DNA of 64,000 nt from Blautia faecicola (GCF_004123145.1 NZ_SDKC01000001.1:1197501-1261500); one strand, 5' to 3'; counted from the first letter of the stretch, positions 1-9,125 are shown. Notes: generated from the sequence alone by a model not told the origin. Translations and numbers: made by a program.

Positions 1-1
1 A

Positions 2-148
2 ATGACTGTTTACGCGGGACCGGGTGAAGCCACTGCGATAGGAAATATAGCTTCACAGATGATTGCAGCTGAGGAACTTTATGATTTAAAAGCTGCAAGA
101 CAATGTATTTTCGATTCTTTTGAGATAAAAGAATATTGTCCGGATTAA
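2..148 (+). CDS. rhaB: Rhamnulokinase, C-terminal end (cut by window edge)
   Basis: The first 48 codons visible end an FGGY-family sugar kinase. The segment AGPGEATAIGN is the conserved C-terminal motif of rhamnulokinases and related kinases, and the frame is open to the window edge. Rhamnulokinase phosphorylates L-rhamnulose at C1 in the cytosol. The gene is followed by a sugar isomerase and by rhamnulose-1-phosphate aldolase, so an L-rhamnose catabolic operon is likely. The rest of the protein lies outside the window; a fuculokinase cannot be fully excluded from this fragment alone. Confidence 0.75.
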   Translation: MTVYAGPGEATAIGNIASQMIAAEELYDLKAARQCIFDSFEIKEYCPD

Positions 149-203
149 TAAAACAATAGTTACGATAAATACAAAAATGCTATCAAAAAGAAGGGAGAAA
201 CAA

Positions 204-1640
204 ATGTTAGTAGAGACAAAAGCAAAGGTTGGTGTTTTTTCGATAGCGCTGGGTGCATACCTGCCACAGTTTCCAACACTCGTTCCGGAGTTTGAGGCAC
301 AGTATGAGGCGTTTAAAAAGACGATTCCGGATACTGTTGAGCTGGTAGATGGAGGAATGGTTACCACAAAAGAACTTTCCATGAAAGCGGGAGACAGATT
401 CAGGGCAGCGGATGTGGACCTGGTGATTTTACAGCTTCTCACATATGCCACAAGCTACAATATGCTTCCGGCAATCAGAGATTTAAATGTGCCGGTTGTT
501 CTGGTGAACGTTCAAAAGCTCAAGGCCCCGGATTATGCGAATACGGACACACCAAAATGGCTTGGTGAGCTGTATGCATGTGGAGCAGTCGGAGAGATGG
601 TTGCAGACCTTGAAAGAGCAGGAAAGAGACATGCAGTAATCACAGGTGTAGTGGAAGGCGGAGATGACTATGTGGCGGCGGAGATAGCACAGTGGTGCAA
701 GGCAGCACAGGTCAGAAGAAGATTCCGCTATACCAATATCGCGCAGATCGGAAGACCATATCCGGGAATGATGGATCTGTATATTGATGAGACAAATCTG
801 TATAACCGCATGGGGCTTTACACAAAGCAGTTTGACTGGGAGAAAATGTGGGCGATCGCTGACCATATCACAGACGAGAACGCAATCAGGGCAAAGGCCG
901 AGGATATACTTGCGACATTTGATATAGCACCGGACAAAGACGGAAAAGCAGCTACCGTTGAGACGGTATGGGACATGGCAAAATATGTTGTGGCCTTTGA
1001 AGAATGGGTAAAGGAAGAAGAGCTTGGAATGATAGCCTCTCATTATGACGGTTTTGCCCGGGGAATCGCAGGAAAGCTTGACAGTATGCTGATACCGGCG
1101 TTTTCCATGCTTATAAAGCAGGGAACAGCCTGTGCAGTTGAGGGAGATATGAAGGTCGCTATGGCTATGAGCATCTTAAAAACAATTGCCGGTACCGGCC
1201 AGCTTTCAGAGATGTACTCCATCGACTTTAATGAGGATATCTGTATCATCGGACATTCAGGCTCGGGAGATGCTGATATTTCACAGGCGAAAAAGCCGAC
1301 CATGAAGATTGTAGATGTATTTCACGGAAAAACAGGCGGTGGATATCTGACACAGTTCTATCCACCTGTCGGAGCTGTAACTTATCTTGGAATCACCCAG
1401 GATATGAACGGAAAATTTAAGTTTGTTGTGGCAGAGGGTGTAAACGAGGATGGCCCGATATTCACATTCGGAGACACAAATATGAGAACGCGTTTTTCAA
1501 TCGGAGCAAGAGAATTCTGTAACCGTTGGAGCGAAGCAGGACCTACACATCACATGGCAGCAGCAGTCGGCAGACATATCGATACCATACGCAAGGTGGC
1601 AAAGATACTGGATGTGCCGGTTGATATTGTATGCAGGTAA
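204..1640 (+). CDS. L-fucose/L-arabinose isomerase-family protein, probable rhamnose-pathway isomerase
   Basis: A 478-residue protein of the fucose/arabinose isomerase fold (COG2407-like), with an N-terminal Rossmann-like half and a C-terminal half carrying HSGSGD and GPTHH segments near the metal site. ATG at 204 is chosen because AAGGGAG lies seven bases upstream; an earlier ATG at 177 lacks such a site. It sits between a rhamnulokinase end and rhaD, so it probably interconverts L-rhamnose and L-rhamnulose as a non-orthologous replacement of RhaA (inference from context). The stop codon TAA at 1638-1640 belongs to an inserted repeat element, but reading across the reconstructed empty site gives exactly the same C-terminus. 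Confidence 0.75.
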   Translation: MLVETKAKVGVFSIALGAYLPQFPTLVPEFEAQYEAFKKTIPDTVELVDGGMVTTKELSMKAGDRFRAADVDLVILQLLTYATSYNMLPAIRDLNVPVVLVNVQKLKAPDYANTDTPKWLGELYACGAVGEMVADLERAGKRHAVITGVVEGGDDYVAAEIAQWCKAAQVRRRFRYTNIAQIGRPYPGMMDLYIDETNLYNRMGLYTKQFDWEKMWAIADHITDENAIRAKAEDILATFDIAPDKDGKAATVETVWDMAKYVVAFEEWVKEEELGMIASHYDGFARGIAGKLDSMLIPAFSMLIKQGTACAVEGDMKVAMAMSILKTIAGTGQLSEMYSIDFNEDICIIGHSGSGDADISQAKKPTMKIVDVFHGKTGGGYLTQFYPPVGAVTYLGITQDMNGKFKFVVAEGVNEDGPIFTFGDTNMRTRFSIGAREFCNRWSEAGPTHHMAAAVGRHIDTIRKVAKILDVPVDIVCR

Positions 1641-1706
1641 CTATTCAGTAGCCACTGTGCCGCGAGGTGTTTTGACATGAATATGCCAAAATCCCGAGAC
1701 ATACAA

Positions 1707-1743
1707 GCCAAAATGCCATCACCGAAGGTGATGACATTTTGGC
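1707..1743 (+). terminator. Long hairpin inside the MITE, possible terminator
   Basis: Arms GCCAAAATGCCATCACC (1707-1723) and 1727-1743 pair over 17 bp with one mismatch around a 3-nt loop. It lies between the isomerase and rhaD. It could reduce read-through into rhaD, but it has no T-tract directly after it, so termination is uncertain. Confidence 0.4.
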
Positions 1744-1745
1744 AC

Positions 1746-1772
1746 GTAACTGTGAAGGTACTGAATAGTTAC
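1746..1772 (+). repeat. Leader hairpin repeat, copy 1
   Basis: Arms GTAACTGT and ATAGTTAC enclose an 11-nt loop GAAGGTACTGA. It is the right end of the MITE and precedes rhaD by about 115 bases. The C-to-T change in the right arm leaves a G-U pair, so the fold is kept. Confidence 0.75.
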
Positions 1773-1888
1773 GTATGCAGATAAAAAGCATAGTCATATC
1801 TGCAAAATGTACAGTGCGGTATGGTTTTAGCTTTGCAGATAATCAGGTACAAATAATATAAATATAGTAGAAAAGTGAGGAAAATAGC

Positions 1889-2710
1889 ATGAAATTTTTA
1901 GATGCAGAATTTGTAAAAGGATTTATACGTATGGCAAATGACGGATGGGAGCAGGGCTGGCACGAAAGAAACGGCGGAAACCTCTCATATCGTGTAAAGG
2001 CAGATGAGGTAGAGTCAGTAAGAGAAAATTTTGAGCCAAAGGAGTGGCAGCCAATCGGGACAACAGTGCCTAATCTTTCCGGAGAGTATTTTCTTGTGAC
2101 CGGAAGCGGAAAATATTTCAGAAACGTGATCATCAAGCCGGAGGATTCCATCTGCATGATAGAGCTTGATGAAAAGGGAGAAAATTATCGTATCGTATGG
2201 GGACTTGTGAATGGCGGAAGACCGACAAGCGAGCTGCCCAGCCACCTTATGAATCTCGAAGTAAAGAAGCTTCAGAATCCAAATTACAGAGTCGTATATC
2301 ATGCGCATACAACCAATATTATTGCGCTCACATTTGTCCTTCCGCTTGAGGATAAGGTCTTTACAAGAGAACTTTGGGAAATGGCAACTGAGTGTCCTGT
2401 AGTATTTCCTGATGGAATCGGCGTAGTTCCGTGGATGGTTCCGGGTGGAAGAGAGATTGCTGTTGCAACAAGTGAGCTTATGAAGAAATATGACCTTGCC
2501 ATCTGGGCACATCATGGAATGTTTGCTGCCGGAGAGGATTTTGATCTCACATTCGGCCTCATGCATACAGCAGAAAAGTCAGCAGAGATTCTGGTAAAAA
2601 TGCTGTCAATGAGAACTGATAAACTGCAGACAATCACACCTGATAATTTTAGACATCTGGCTAAAGATTTTAACGTTACCCTTTCAGAAGAGTTTCTGTA
2701 TGATAAATAA
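1889..2710 (+). CDS. rhaD: Rhamnulose-1-phosphate aldolase
   Basis: A 273-residue class II aldolase that splits L-rhamnulose 1-phosphate into dihydroxyacetone phosphate and L-lactaldehyde. Visible signatures are NGGN at residues 28-31 (phosphate binding), the acidic residue E115, the zinc pair H138/H140 in HAHTTN, and the third zinc histidine in WAHHG near residue 208. Length and motif spacing match E. coli RhaD. GTGAGG upstream gives a good ribosome site for ATG 1889. It is the third gene of the rhamnose operon, and a MITE-like insertion separates it from the isomerase, which may change its expression. Confidence 0.93.
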   Translation: MKFLDAEFVKGFIRMANDGWEQGWHERNGGNLSYRVKADEVESVRENFEPKEWQPIGTTVPNLSGEYFLVTGSGKYFRNVIIKPEDSICMIELDEKGENYRIVWGLVNGGRPTSELPSHLMNLEVKKLQNPNYRVVYHAHTTNIIALTFVLPLEDKVFTRELWEMATECPVVFPDGIGVVPWMVPGGREIAVATSELMKKYDLAIWAHHGMFAAGEDFDLTFGLMHTAEKSAEILVKMLSMRTDKLQTITPDNFRHLAKDFNVTLSEEFLYDK

Positions 2711-2730
2711 AAATTTAAAAAGCTGAAAGT

Positions 2731-2775
2731 GAAAAGCAGCAGGAACAAGGCAACATGCAGTTCCTGCTGCTTTTC
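2731..2775. terminator. Bidirectional terminator between rhaD and the Uma2 gene
   Basis: Perfect 16-bp arms GAAAAGCAGCAGGAAC (2731-2746) and its complement (2760-2775) form a GC-rich hairpin with T-runs on either strand. It lies between two convergent genes. Confidence 0.85.
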
Positions 2776-2781
2776 TATATA

Positions 2782-3291
2782 TTAATATTCTCCAAGATCA
2801 AATAATTCATCAAAAGTTATCTTAAGATTCGGAAACATCACCAGTTGCAGCTCGTCTTTATTCTGAGCGGTGACGGTTTTGTAAAGATATGGATACCCAG
2901 TACCATCTTCTCTAAAATCAAAAAGATAAATTTCCACAGATTTTTTTCTCCAGTCAACGATCCAGTATTCAGAGACCCCCACCTTACAGTAAATATCCAT
3001 TTTCTCATGTCGGTCATAGTCTTCCGTGGAATTGGATAAAACTTCCATTACGAAACGGGGAATACCGGTAAAAGAAATATTTTTACGATCTCGCAGGTTG
3101 CAGATGATGGAGACATCAGGAATGATTATCTTATCATCATTCTCACGCCATTCATATTGTACACCGTCGCCAAAAACACGACACAGGCTGTCTTTAATCT
3201 GGCTGCCGATTTTGATAACAAAATTATTGATAACCATAGAGTGTTCAAGATAAGTTTTGCTTAAATCTTCGATTGGTAAGGCATCATTCAT
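2782..3291 (-). CDS. Uma2-family (DUF820) putative endonuclease
   Basis: A 169-residue protein of the Uma2/DUF820 family, which has a restriction-endonuclease-like fold. The core IIPDVSIIC followed by VMEVLSNST, a lysine in RHEKMDIY and the GVSEYWIVD segment matches the family pattern. ATG at 3291 is preferred: AAGGAGGTG (complement of 3301-3309) ends nine bases upstream and would overlap the alternative GTG at 3303. The gene stands alone on the minus strand between plus-strand genes. Family members are common singletons with no settled cellular role, so the nuclease activity is inferred from fold only. Confidence 0.8.
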   Translation of the reverse strand: MNDALPIEDLSKTYLEHSMVINNFVIKIGSQIKDSLCRVFGDGVQYEWRENDDKIIIPDVSIICNLRDRKNISFTGIPRFVMEVLSNSTEDYDRHEKMDIYCKVGVSEYWIVDWRKKSVEIYLFDFREDGTGYPYLYKTVTAQNKDELQLVMFPNLKITFDELFDLGEY

Positions 3292-3514
3292 ACAGCGCTG
3301 CACCTCCTTACTTTATTGAGATAATTATAAGGTTTTGCAGGATATTCGTCAAGAACAGGAAAGTAGATGATGAGCAGATAAAGATGTCTTGCAAAACAGA
3401 TAAAACTTTGTTAAAATAACCAAAATTACAGTTCCGGCAGATGCTTTTCAGATTTTAGTGATGTTATCTTAGCACAAAGCTGTTTCGGAAATAATCGGGA
3501 AAAGGAGAAATCAT

Positions 3515-4282
3515 ATGAGCATTATAAAAAATGAAATACCAATATTGGAATTTGATACAGAACAAACGGCAGTGATCAGCCCCGTGCATGAGAACCTGAA
3601 TCTGGTTCTTCCGAAAAAATGTGTATTTGCCTTTCTTGGCGAATACATTGATGAATATGCGGAGAAGACCGGAGCGCAGATTGTATCGTATTTTATTAGT
3701 ATGACCAAAGAATATCCTGTTTATATAACAACATATAAAGGTGAAAAAATTGTGCTTTGCCAGGCACCGGTGGGTGCGGCGGCTGCGACACAGATTCTGG
3801 ACTGGTTGATTGGATATGGAGTGCGTGAAATTATTTCCGCGGGCAGTTGCGGAGCGTTGGAGAAATTTGCAGAAGGAACTTTTCTGATACCGGAGAAAGC
3901 TTTGCGTGATGAAGGAACCTCATACCATTATGCTGCGCCTTCGAGATTTATGGAAATTAATAAAAGGGCAAGAAAAGCGATCGAAAAGACGATACTGGAA
4001 CACGGGATGAAATATCAGGAAGTGATCACCTGGTCAACCGATGGATTTTTTCGTGAAACAAAAGAAAAGGTTGCATACAGGAAGGCAGAGGGATGCTCAG
4101 TAGTAGAAATGGAATGTTCAGCACTTGCCGCCTGTGCAGCGTTCAGGGATGCGACCTGGGGAATGATATTATATACAGCGGACAGTCTTGCCGAGGTTGA
4201 CAGATACGATGAGAGAAACTGGGGCGGCAATGCATATGAATATGCACTTACATTATGTATGGATTCTGTACTGGCGGTATAA
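3515..4282 (+). CDS. Nucleoside phosphorylase (uridine/purine phosphorylase superfamily)
   Basis: A 255-residue member of the PNP/UDP phosphorylase superfamily, which cleaves nucleosides with phosphate to a free base and (deoxy)ribose 1-phosphate. The phosphate loop appears as SAGSCGAL near residue 108, and VVEMECSALAACA carries the conserved ribose-binding Met-Glu pair; an Asp in TADSL follows. The AAAGGAG site at 3501-3507 sets ATG 3515. It stands alone between short intergenic regions. Uridine phosphorylase is the closest guess, but base specificity cannot be read safely. Confidence 0.8.
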   Translation: MSIIKNEIPILEFDTEQTAVISPVHENLNLVLPKKCVFAFLGEYIDEYAEKTGAQIVSYFISMTKEYPVYITTYKGEKIVLCQAPVGAAAATQILDWLIGYGVREIISAGSCGALEKFAEGTFLIPEKALRDEGTSYHYAAPSRFMEINKRARKAIEKTILEHGMKYQEVITWSTDGFFRETKEKVAYRKAEGCSVVEMECSALAACAAFRDATWGMILYTADSLAEVDRYDERNWGGNAYEYALTLCMDSVLAV

Positions 4283-4429
4283 AGAAAATCAGAGGAAGAT
4301 ATGACTTTTGTAAAAAACAGGGTTTTGTCTATAGAATCTGAGTGCCGCAGATGGTAAACTGGGGATATTAAAAACGGGCAGAAAAAGTTCTGACCTGTTA
4401 CTTTATATTGGGGGAAAGGAAGAACAGAC

Positions 4430-5431
4430 ATGAAAAACAAGGAGAATTTATATGCTTCGATTCCTTATGTGGACAAAAAGGTATCCCGAATTTTTGCAGG
4501 AACTGCATTTTCACCGATCCAGGACGGGGCAGATGGAACGGATTTTTTTGAGGCGGCTCTGACCAATGGAATCAATGCTTTTGATACGGCAAGGGTATAT
4601 ATGGAAGCGGAGCATTCCTTTGGCAACTGGTTGGAAAAGAGTGGCAGACGGGAGGAGGTAGTCATTCTCAGCAAATGCGGCCATCCGGATGCCATGTGGA
4701 ACAAACGGGTGAACGAAAAAGAGATGCGAAAAGACCTGAAGAAGTCACTGGAAGAGTTGAAAACCGATTATATTGATATTTACATGCTTCACAGGGATGA
4801 TCCGGATACCGATGTGGCGGTAGCTGTGGAGACGTTTAATGCCATGCATGAAGAAGGAAACATCGGTGCGTTTGGTGCGTCGAACTGGACACATACAAGG
4901 ATCGAGGAGGCCAATGAATATGCCTACAAACACAACCTGATCCCGTTTTCTGTTTCCAGCCCGAATTTCTGTCTGGCCCGACAGATCGAAGATCCGTGGG
5001 GAGGTGGATGCGTCAACATCTCCGGACCGGAAAATCAAGAGGCCAGAGCATGGTATGAAAAAAATCAGATGCCGGTGATCGCGTATGCATCTTTGGGCAG
5101 AGGATTTTTCTCCGGCAGGATGAAAAGTGAGTATGCGGATCATGCCAGTGACTATCTGGATTCTTTTGCAATGAAAGGCTATGCGTGTCCGGATAACTTT
5201 GAACGCCTCCGCCGCTGTGAGATCCTTGCGGAAAAACATGGGGTGACGGTAGCACAGATTGCCATGAACTGGATATTTTCCCATCCGTTGAATATTTTCG
5301 CTATCGCGAGTATGTCAAAAGCAGACAGGATGAAGGCGAACCGGGAAGCACTGCTGTTGCAACTTTCTGATGAAGAAATCGCGTATCTTGACCTGGAAAC
5401 ACCTGAATTCTGTGGTAAACGATTCGTATAG
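4430..5431 (+). CDS. Aldo/keto reductase
   Basis: A 333-residue NAD(P)H-dependent oxidoreductase with an (alpha/beta)8 barrel. The catalytic tetrad is visible: Asp and Tyr in FDTARVY, Lys in ILSKCG and His in YMLHRDD. The C-terminal cofactor segment appears as AIASMSKADRMKAN. The start lies after GGGGGAAAGGAAG. It is a single gene; the substrate (carbonyl or sugar aldehyde) cannot be told from sequence. Confidence 0.88.
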   Translation: MKNKENLYASIPYVDKKVSRIFAGTAFSPIQDGADGTDFFEAALTNGINAFDTARVYMEAEHSFGNWLEKSGRREEVVILSKCGHPDAMWNKRVNEKEMRKDLKKSLEELKTDYIDIYMLHRDDPDTDVAVAVETFNAMHEEGNIGAFGASNWTHTRIEEANEYAYKHNLIPFSVSSPNFCLARQIEDPWGGGCVNISGPENQEARAWYEKNQMPVIAYASLGRGFFSGRMKSEYADHASDYLDSFAMKGYACPDNFERLRRCEILAEKHGVTVAQIAMNWIFSHPLNIFAIASMSKADRMKANREALLLQLSDEEIAYLDLETPEFCGKRFV

Positions 5432-5516
5432 TCTTGCGTATCTGATACAGAAAAGCTAAGATAAACGAGATGAGAAAAAAATAAAAGCTATTATCATAGT
5501 GTGAGGTGAATACGCA

Positions 5517-7142
5517 ATGAATTATTATGACCTTTCCAACCCGTCCACACCGCCAACCCGTGGATACCGGCTGGGGTTGTGGCGGCTTCGGAGACAACGG
5601 ATCTATTGTATCCTGATCGCTCTGGCAGCGATTCTTACCTATAGTCTGCTGTATCTGACACTGAAAAGAGACGATTATACGAATGATATGTTAAAAGCCA
5701 TCGTTCTGCTGTTTTGTTCTGTGGCAGTGTTTCTGGCACTGTTACTGGTTGCACGCAATCGGATCGATGTCGTACGGATGAGAAAACGGGAAGTGCAGGA
5801 GCGGCATGATTACAATTATGCCATGTACCGTACCTTATATAAAAAGAAGGAAAAACTTCGCTCCATTACCCTGCTTCAGATGGCAAGGCAGCAGATCGAA
5901 CTGCACCGTCCGCAGATGGCACTGCAGGCACTGGAGCTGGTGAAAAGGGAAAAATTGAATGTAGCGCAGCTTCGCAGTTTTTATTTTTATCAGGCAGCAG
6001 CGCTATATCTGGATGCACAGGAGAGCTGGCAGGAAGCGCTGACCAGTTGTTATGCAATCCCACAAAAACCGCAGCAGTTATCACAGGAGGAAATCGAAAG
6101 CCTGTTTTTACCGGAGAGCAATCCGGACAAACTGGTGCTTGCTGTGAGTGACTGGGAGGAGCAGAAAGCTACCTTGCCGGTGATTATGATGCCGGCTGCG
6201 ATTCTGATTTTGTATACCGGGGTCTATTACAGTGTCAATGGGTTACTGTCATGGCGGTATCATTACAGAGACTGGGTCGTGTATGTCTCCTTTTTCATCC
6301 TTTTCTTTGGGTGGACAGTGCTCACGCTGTACTGGCTGGTCAAACTGGTCCGGATGATCGGAAAACAGACGGAAAAAGGAAAGGATGCAAAGACTGTGCA
6401 GAAGATCTTTTTGGTGATTCTCTGGATCTGTCTCTTTTTGGGGAATAGCCTGATGCAGGTAGCTCAGATTTTTGGAAGTGATGCGGAGGTAGAGGTACAG
6501 CCGAATGGTGTGATCGAGATGAAGCATGAAAACTGGCTGGATCCGCCGGATTATTACTACAACAAATCCGTAGGACTGTTTTTGCGCCGGACGCTGACAC
6601 CGGATGAGATCATCGCGTACGGGATTGCGGAGGAAACGCCGGAAGACGATTCGACAGAGCATGCATCCGATGGGGAAACACAGAACGATAGCGGAACCGA
6701 AGAAGATCAGACGACCGGAGAGAATACGGCAGATACAAATATAGATGGAACCGCAGAGAACGGAGCAGATACCGAAACAGAAGATCCGCTGATGTCTCAG
6801 GCGCAGGCAGTCTATACATACATGAAAGAACATGGTGAGATAGCAGATGACGGAGATGTCTCCCAGGTGACTGCAAGTTGTAATGCAAAAGGAAACTTTT
6901 ATGCCATTTTTGAAAGCGGTGAAGAGAATGGTAACAGCTGGGACAATCGTCTGGTCTATGACCGGACATCAAAGAATGGAGAGTGCGAGTTGTTTGTCTA
7001 TGAGAGGGTGGAAACAGGAAAAGATACCCAGCTGCTCGGATTCTATGCAGTGAATAAGACGACCGGGGAAGTGATCTCCGGGGAAAAAACATCCTGGAGT
7101 GAGGTGGGAAGCGAAGTTTACCGGGAAGCTACCGGGGAGTAA
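5517..7142 (+). CDS. Unknown multi-pass membrane protein with acidic linker
   Basis: A 541-residue protein I do not recognise. Predicted membrane helices lie near residues 28-48, 59-80, 221-240, 254-277 and 297-317. Residues 110-200, between helices 2 and 3, are helical and rich in Leu/Ala/Gln with a TPR-like look (LHRPQMALQALELV). Residues 370-430 form a low-complexity Glu/Asp/Thr/Ser linker, followed by a compact C-terminal domain of about 110 residues that probably lies outside the cell if the N-terminus is inside. GTGAGGTG precedes ATG 5517. It stands alone and ends before a long non-coding gap. No catalytic motif is apparent. Confidence 0.75.
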   Translation: MNYYDLSNPSTPPTRGYRLGLWRLRRQRIYCILIALAAILTYSLLYLTLKRDDYTNDMLKAIVLLFCSVAVFLALLLVARNRIDVVRMRKREVQERHDYNYAMYRTLYKKKEKLRSITLLQMARQQIELHRPQMALQALELVKREKLNVAQLRSFYFYQAAALYLDAQESWQEALTSCYAIPQKPQQLSQEEIESLFLPESNPDKLVLAVSDWEEQKATLPVIMMPAAILILYTGVYYSVNGLLSWRYHYRDWVVYVSFFILFFGWTVLTLYWLVKLVRMIGKQTEKGKDAKTVQKIFLVILWICLFLGNSLMQVAQIFGSDAEVEVQPNGVIEMKHENWLDPPDYYYNKSVGLFLRRTLTPDEIIAYGIAEETPEDDSTEHASDGETQNDSGTEEDQTTGENTADTNIDGTAENGADTETEDPLMSQAQAVYTYMKEHGEIADDGDVSQVTASCNAKGNFYAIFESGEENGNSWDNRLVYDRTSKNGECELFVYERVETGKDTQLLGFYAVNKTTGEVISGEKTSWSEVGSEVYREATGE

Positions 7143-7580
7143 GAAAAAAAGAGAAAACACGTAAAGAACAAAAAGAAGAAAGACAGAAAATAAAAAAGCA
7201 GAAAAAACAAAGAGTCTGTAAGTGAGAGAACAGTATCTGACATCGTTTCTATAGAAAACATGCCAAAAAACATATCACTTACAGGTTCTTTTCTATTAAT
7301 CGGACGGATCGTAGAAAAAATGTCAAAAAATATAAAAAAAATCTATGAATTCAAAAAGAGCATCTATTTGTTTTTAATTTAACAATCCTTTATAATAAAA
7401 TCATGGTGAATGTGACGAATGGTTTTTGGAAAAATCAAAAAAAATAATTGGTTTGAACAAAGAATCATTTGGTCGATCGTGTTAAAAGAATAACTGTAAG
7501 GGAATGATATCCTTTAGAGTTAGGAAAAGGGATCATGCACAAGAATCATCAAGATATTTTTAAACAAAAGGAGATCGCTT
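7143..7580 (+). promoter_or_regulatory. 437-bp leader/promoter region of the SLC13-like transporter
   Basis: No gene is seen here. An inverted repeat CTGTAAGTGA/TCACTTACAG (about 7214-7283) could end transcription of the membrane-protein gene. A promoter TTGTTT (7368-7373), 17 bp, TATAAT (7391-7396) follows. Upstream at 7338-7350 is AAAATCTATGAAT, placed exactly as at the TIM-barrel operon promoter (14430-14442), so a shared LysR-type activator site is likely. A leader hairpin pairs TAACTGTAAGG (from 7491) with CCTTTAGAGTTA (7511-7522). Confidence 0.65.
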
Positions 7581-9035
7581 ATGAAAAAGCAACAGAAACA
7601 TTTTCTCATTGCTGTTCTGGCAGGCGTATTACTGTATTTTCTTCTGCCGGAAGCAAACGGGCTGACAAAAGCAGGAATCGCTATGCTGTCCGTGTTCCTG
7701 CCAACCATCTATCTGTGGCTGACCTGCGGAACCAGCTGGACATCTCTTCTGAGTGTGACTGTAGCAGTTCTTCTCGGAACGTATGCGGGAGCCAATGCTT
7801 ACGGAACCTTATGGGGTAACGTAGTAGGAGCTGCTGTTATTCCGTTCCTGATGGTCGCTACTGTTCTGGAAGAGAGTGGTGCCTTTGAATGGATCGTGAA
7901 ATGGATCATTTCCAGAAAGTTCATTCATGGAAGACCAACCCTGTTTATGATCATGTTCACACTGGCTATGATCATTATCTCTATCTTTACAGCACCGCAG
8001 GTTGTAGCAGTACTGTTCTTCAAACTGCTGGAAGATGTAACTACTTCCATCGGTTATACAAAAGAAGATGGATTCTACAAATCACAGGGTCTGCTGATCG
8101 GCTGGGTATCTCAGCTGTGTGATGGTACTCTGATCTGGGGAAGACCTTACATCCTGACTATGGTTGCTATCGTAGCCGGACTGGGATTTGGAAACTTTAC
8201 AGCAGCAACTTACTTCAAGTTTGCAGGTCTGTATCTGCTGTTTGCTGTAATCGTAGCTATCTTAATGGTAAAATTCTGGATGAGACCGGATGTATCCAAG
8301 TTCAAGAGCTTTGATGATGCAGCGATGCGTGAAGAACTGAAGAAAAATCCGATCAGCAGGAGAGGAAAAATCGCGCTGGCTGGTATGGCAGTTATCCTTC
8401 TGTGCTATATCCTGGCTTCCATGGAATTCCTTGGACCGGTTGCTACTTACTTCAGCGGTATCACTATCGCAGCACCTGTAACCTTAGTATGTGCTCTGCT
8501 GTGTGTCATCACAGTTGACGGAAAACCGGTTATGGACTTCGGTAAAGCAGCAGCGAAAGTACCGTGGGGAATGATCGTATTCCTGGGTGCTATCATGTTC
8601 TATGCAGGAGCTGTAGGTGGAGATGATTATGGTATCACTCTGTGTCTGCAGAACATCCTGGGACCGGTTGTTGCGAAGATGCCAATCATCGTAACTATCG
8701 TCATCGGACTGATCGTTGCCAGCCTGGCAACAAACTTCTGTTCCAATACAGTATCCGGTGTTATCGTATGCTCCAGCTGTATCCCGGCTCTGATGTCCGT
8801 TCCTGGAATCAACCAGGCACAGGTTCTGGCTTTCGGATGTGCCGTTATCGCTATCTGTGGTACTGCAATCTGTACGCTGAGCGCATGCCCGCTGATGGGA
8901 ATCATTTATTCGGATATCGGTATCGAATACAAAGGAACAGCAAAATACAGTGTGGCTTTCTGTGCAGTCATGATCGTGATCTGTGCAGCTATCCTGATCC
9001 CGATCGGAACAGGAATGTTCGCCGGACTGATGTAA
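7581..9035 (+). CDS. SLC13/DASS-like anion transporter
   Basis: A 484-residue integral membrane protein with about 11-12 hydrophobic helices. TNFCSNTVSGVIVCSSC near residue 390 resembles the Ser-Asn-Thr signature of divalent anion:sodium symporters (SLC13/DASS, ArsB/NhaD superfamily). Such carriers import di- and hydroxycarboxylates. GGAG precedes ATG 7581. It shares its promoter architecture with the catabolic operon at 14.5 kb, so the likely substrate is an aromatic or alicyclic carboxylate such as quinate or shikimate (inference). A terminator follows, so it is probably transcribed alone or with limited read-through to the hydrolase. Confidence 0.75.
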   Translation: MKKQQKHFLIAVLAGVLLYFLLPEANGLTKAGIAMLSVFLPTIYLWLTCGTSWTSLLSVTVAVLLGTYAGANAYGTLWGNVVGAAVIPFLMVATVLEESGAFEWIVKWIISRKFIHGRPTLFMIMFTLAMIIISIFTAPQVVAVLFFKLLEDVTTSIGYTKEDGFYKSQGLLIGWVSQLCDGTLIWGRPYILTMVAIVAGLGFGNFTAATYFKFAGLYLLFAVIVAILMVKFWMRPDVSKFKSFDDAAMREELKKNPISRRGKIALAGMAVILLCYILASMEFLGPVATYFSGITIAAPVTLVCALLCVITVDGKPVMDFGKAAAKVPWGMIVFLGAIMFYAGAVGGDDYGITLCLQNILGPVVAKMPIIVTIVIGLIVASLATNFCSNTVSGVIVCSSCIPALMSVPGINQAQVLAFGCAVIAICGTAICTLSACPLMGIIYSDIGIEYKGTAKYSVAFCAVMIVICAAILIPIGTGMFAGLM

Positions 9036-9075
9036 AAAATAACTGTGAAGCGTAATCACAGCGGTTCATGAAAAT

Positions 9076-9125
9076 AGCGGAGGCTGTGGCTGTCAAGGAA
9101 TTGATGCGGCAGTCTCCGCTTTTTC
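9076..9125 (+). terminator. Terminator after the transporter gene
   Basis: Arms AGCGGAGGCTG (9076-9086) and CAGTCTCCGCT (9110-9120) pair over 11 bp with one wobble pair and are followed by TTTTCGTT. Confidence 0.8.

Larger units (their letters stand above)
1637..1772 (+). mobile_element. 136-bp MITE-like element with 8-bp target duplication
   Basis: Perfect 14-bp terminal inverted repeats, GTAACTATTCAGTA at 1637-1650 and TACTGAATAGTTAC at 1759-1772, enclose a non-coding core. The octamer GTATGCAG flanks both ends directly (1629-1636 and 1773-1780), as expected of a target-site duplication. The core holds a strong hairpin (1707-1743, 17-bp arms, one mismatch) and the right end is a 27-nt hairpin repeated elsewhere in the window (1746-1772). 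No transposase frame is present, so any movement would be in trans. Confidence 0.8.

Noticed and set aside
9040-9063. Further copy of the leader hairpin family after the transporter gene
   Set aside because: TAACTGTGAAG matches, but the rest (hairpin CTGTGA/TCACAG) differs in loop and right arm, so I do not count it as a member.
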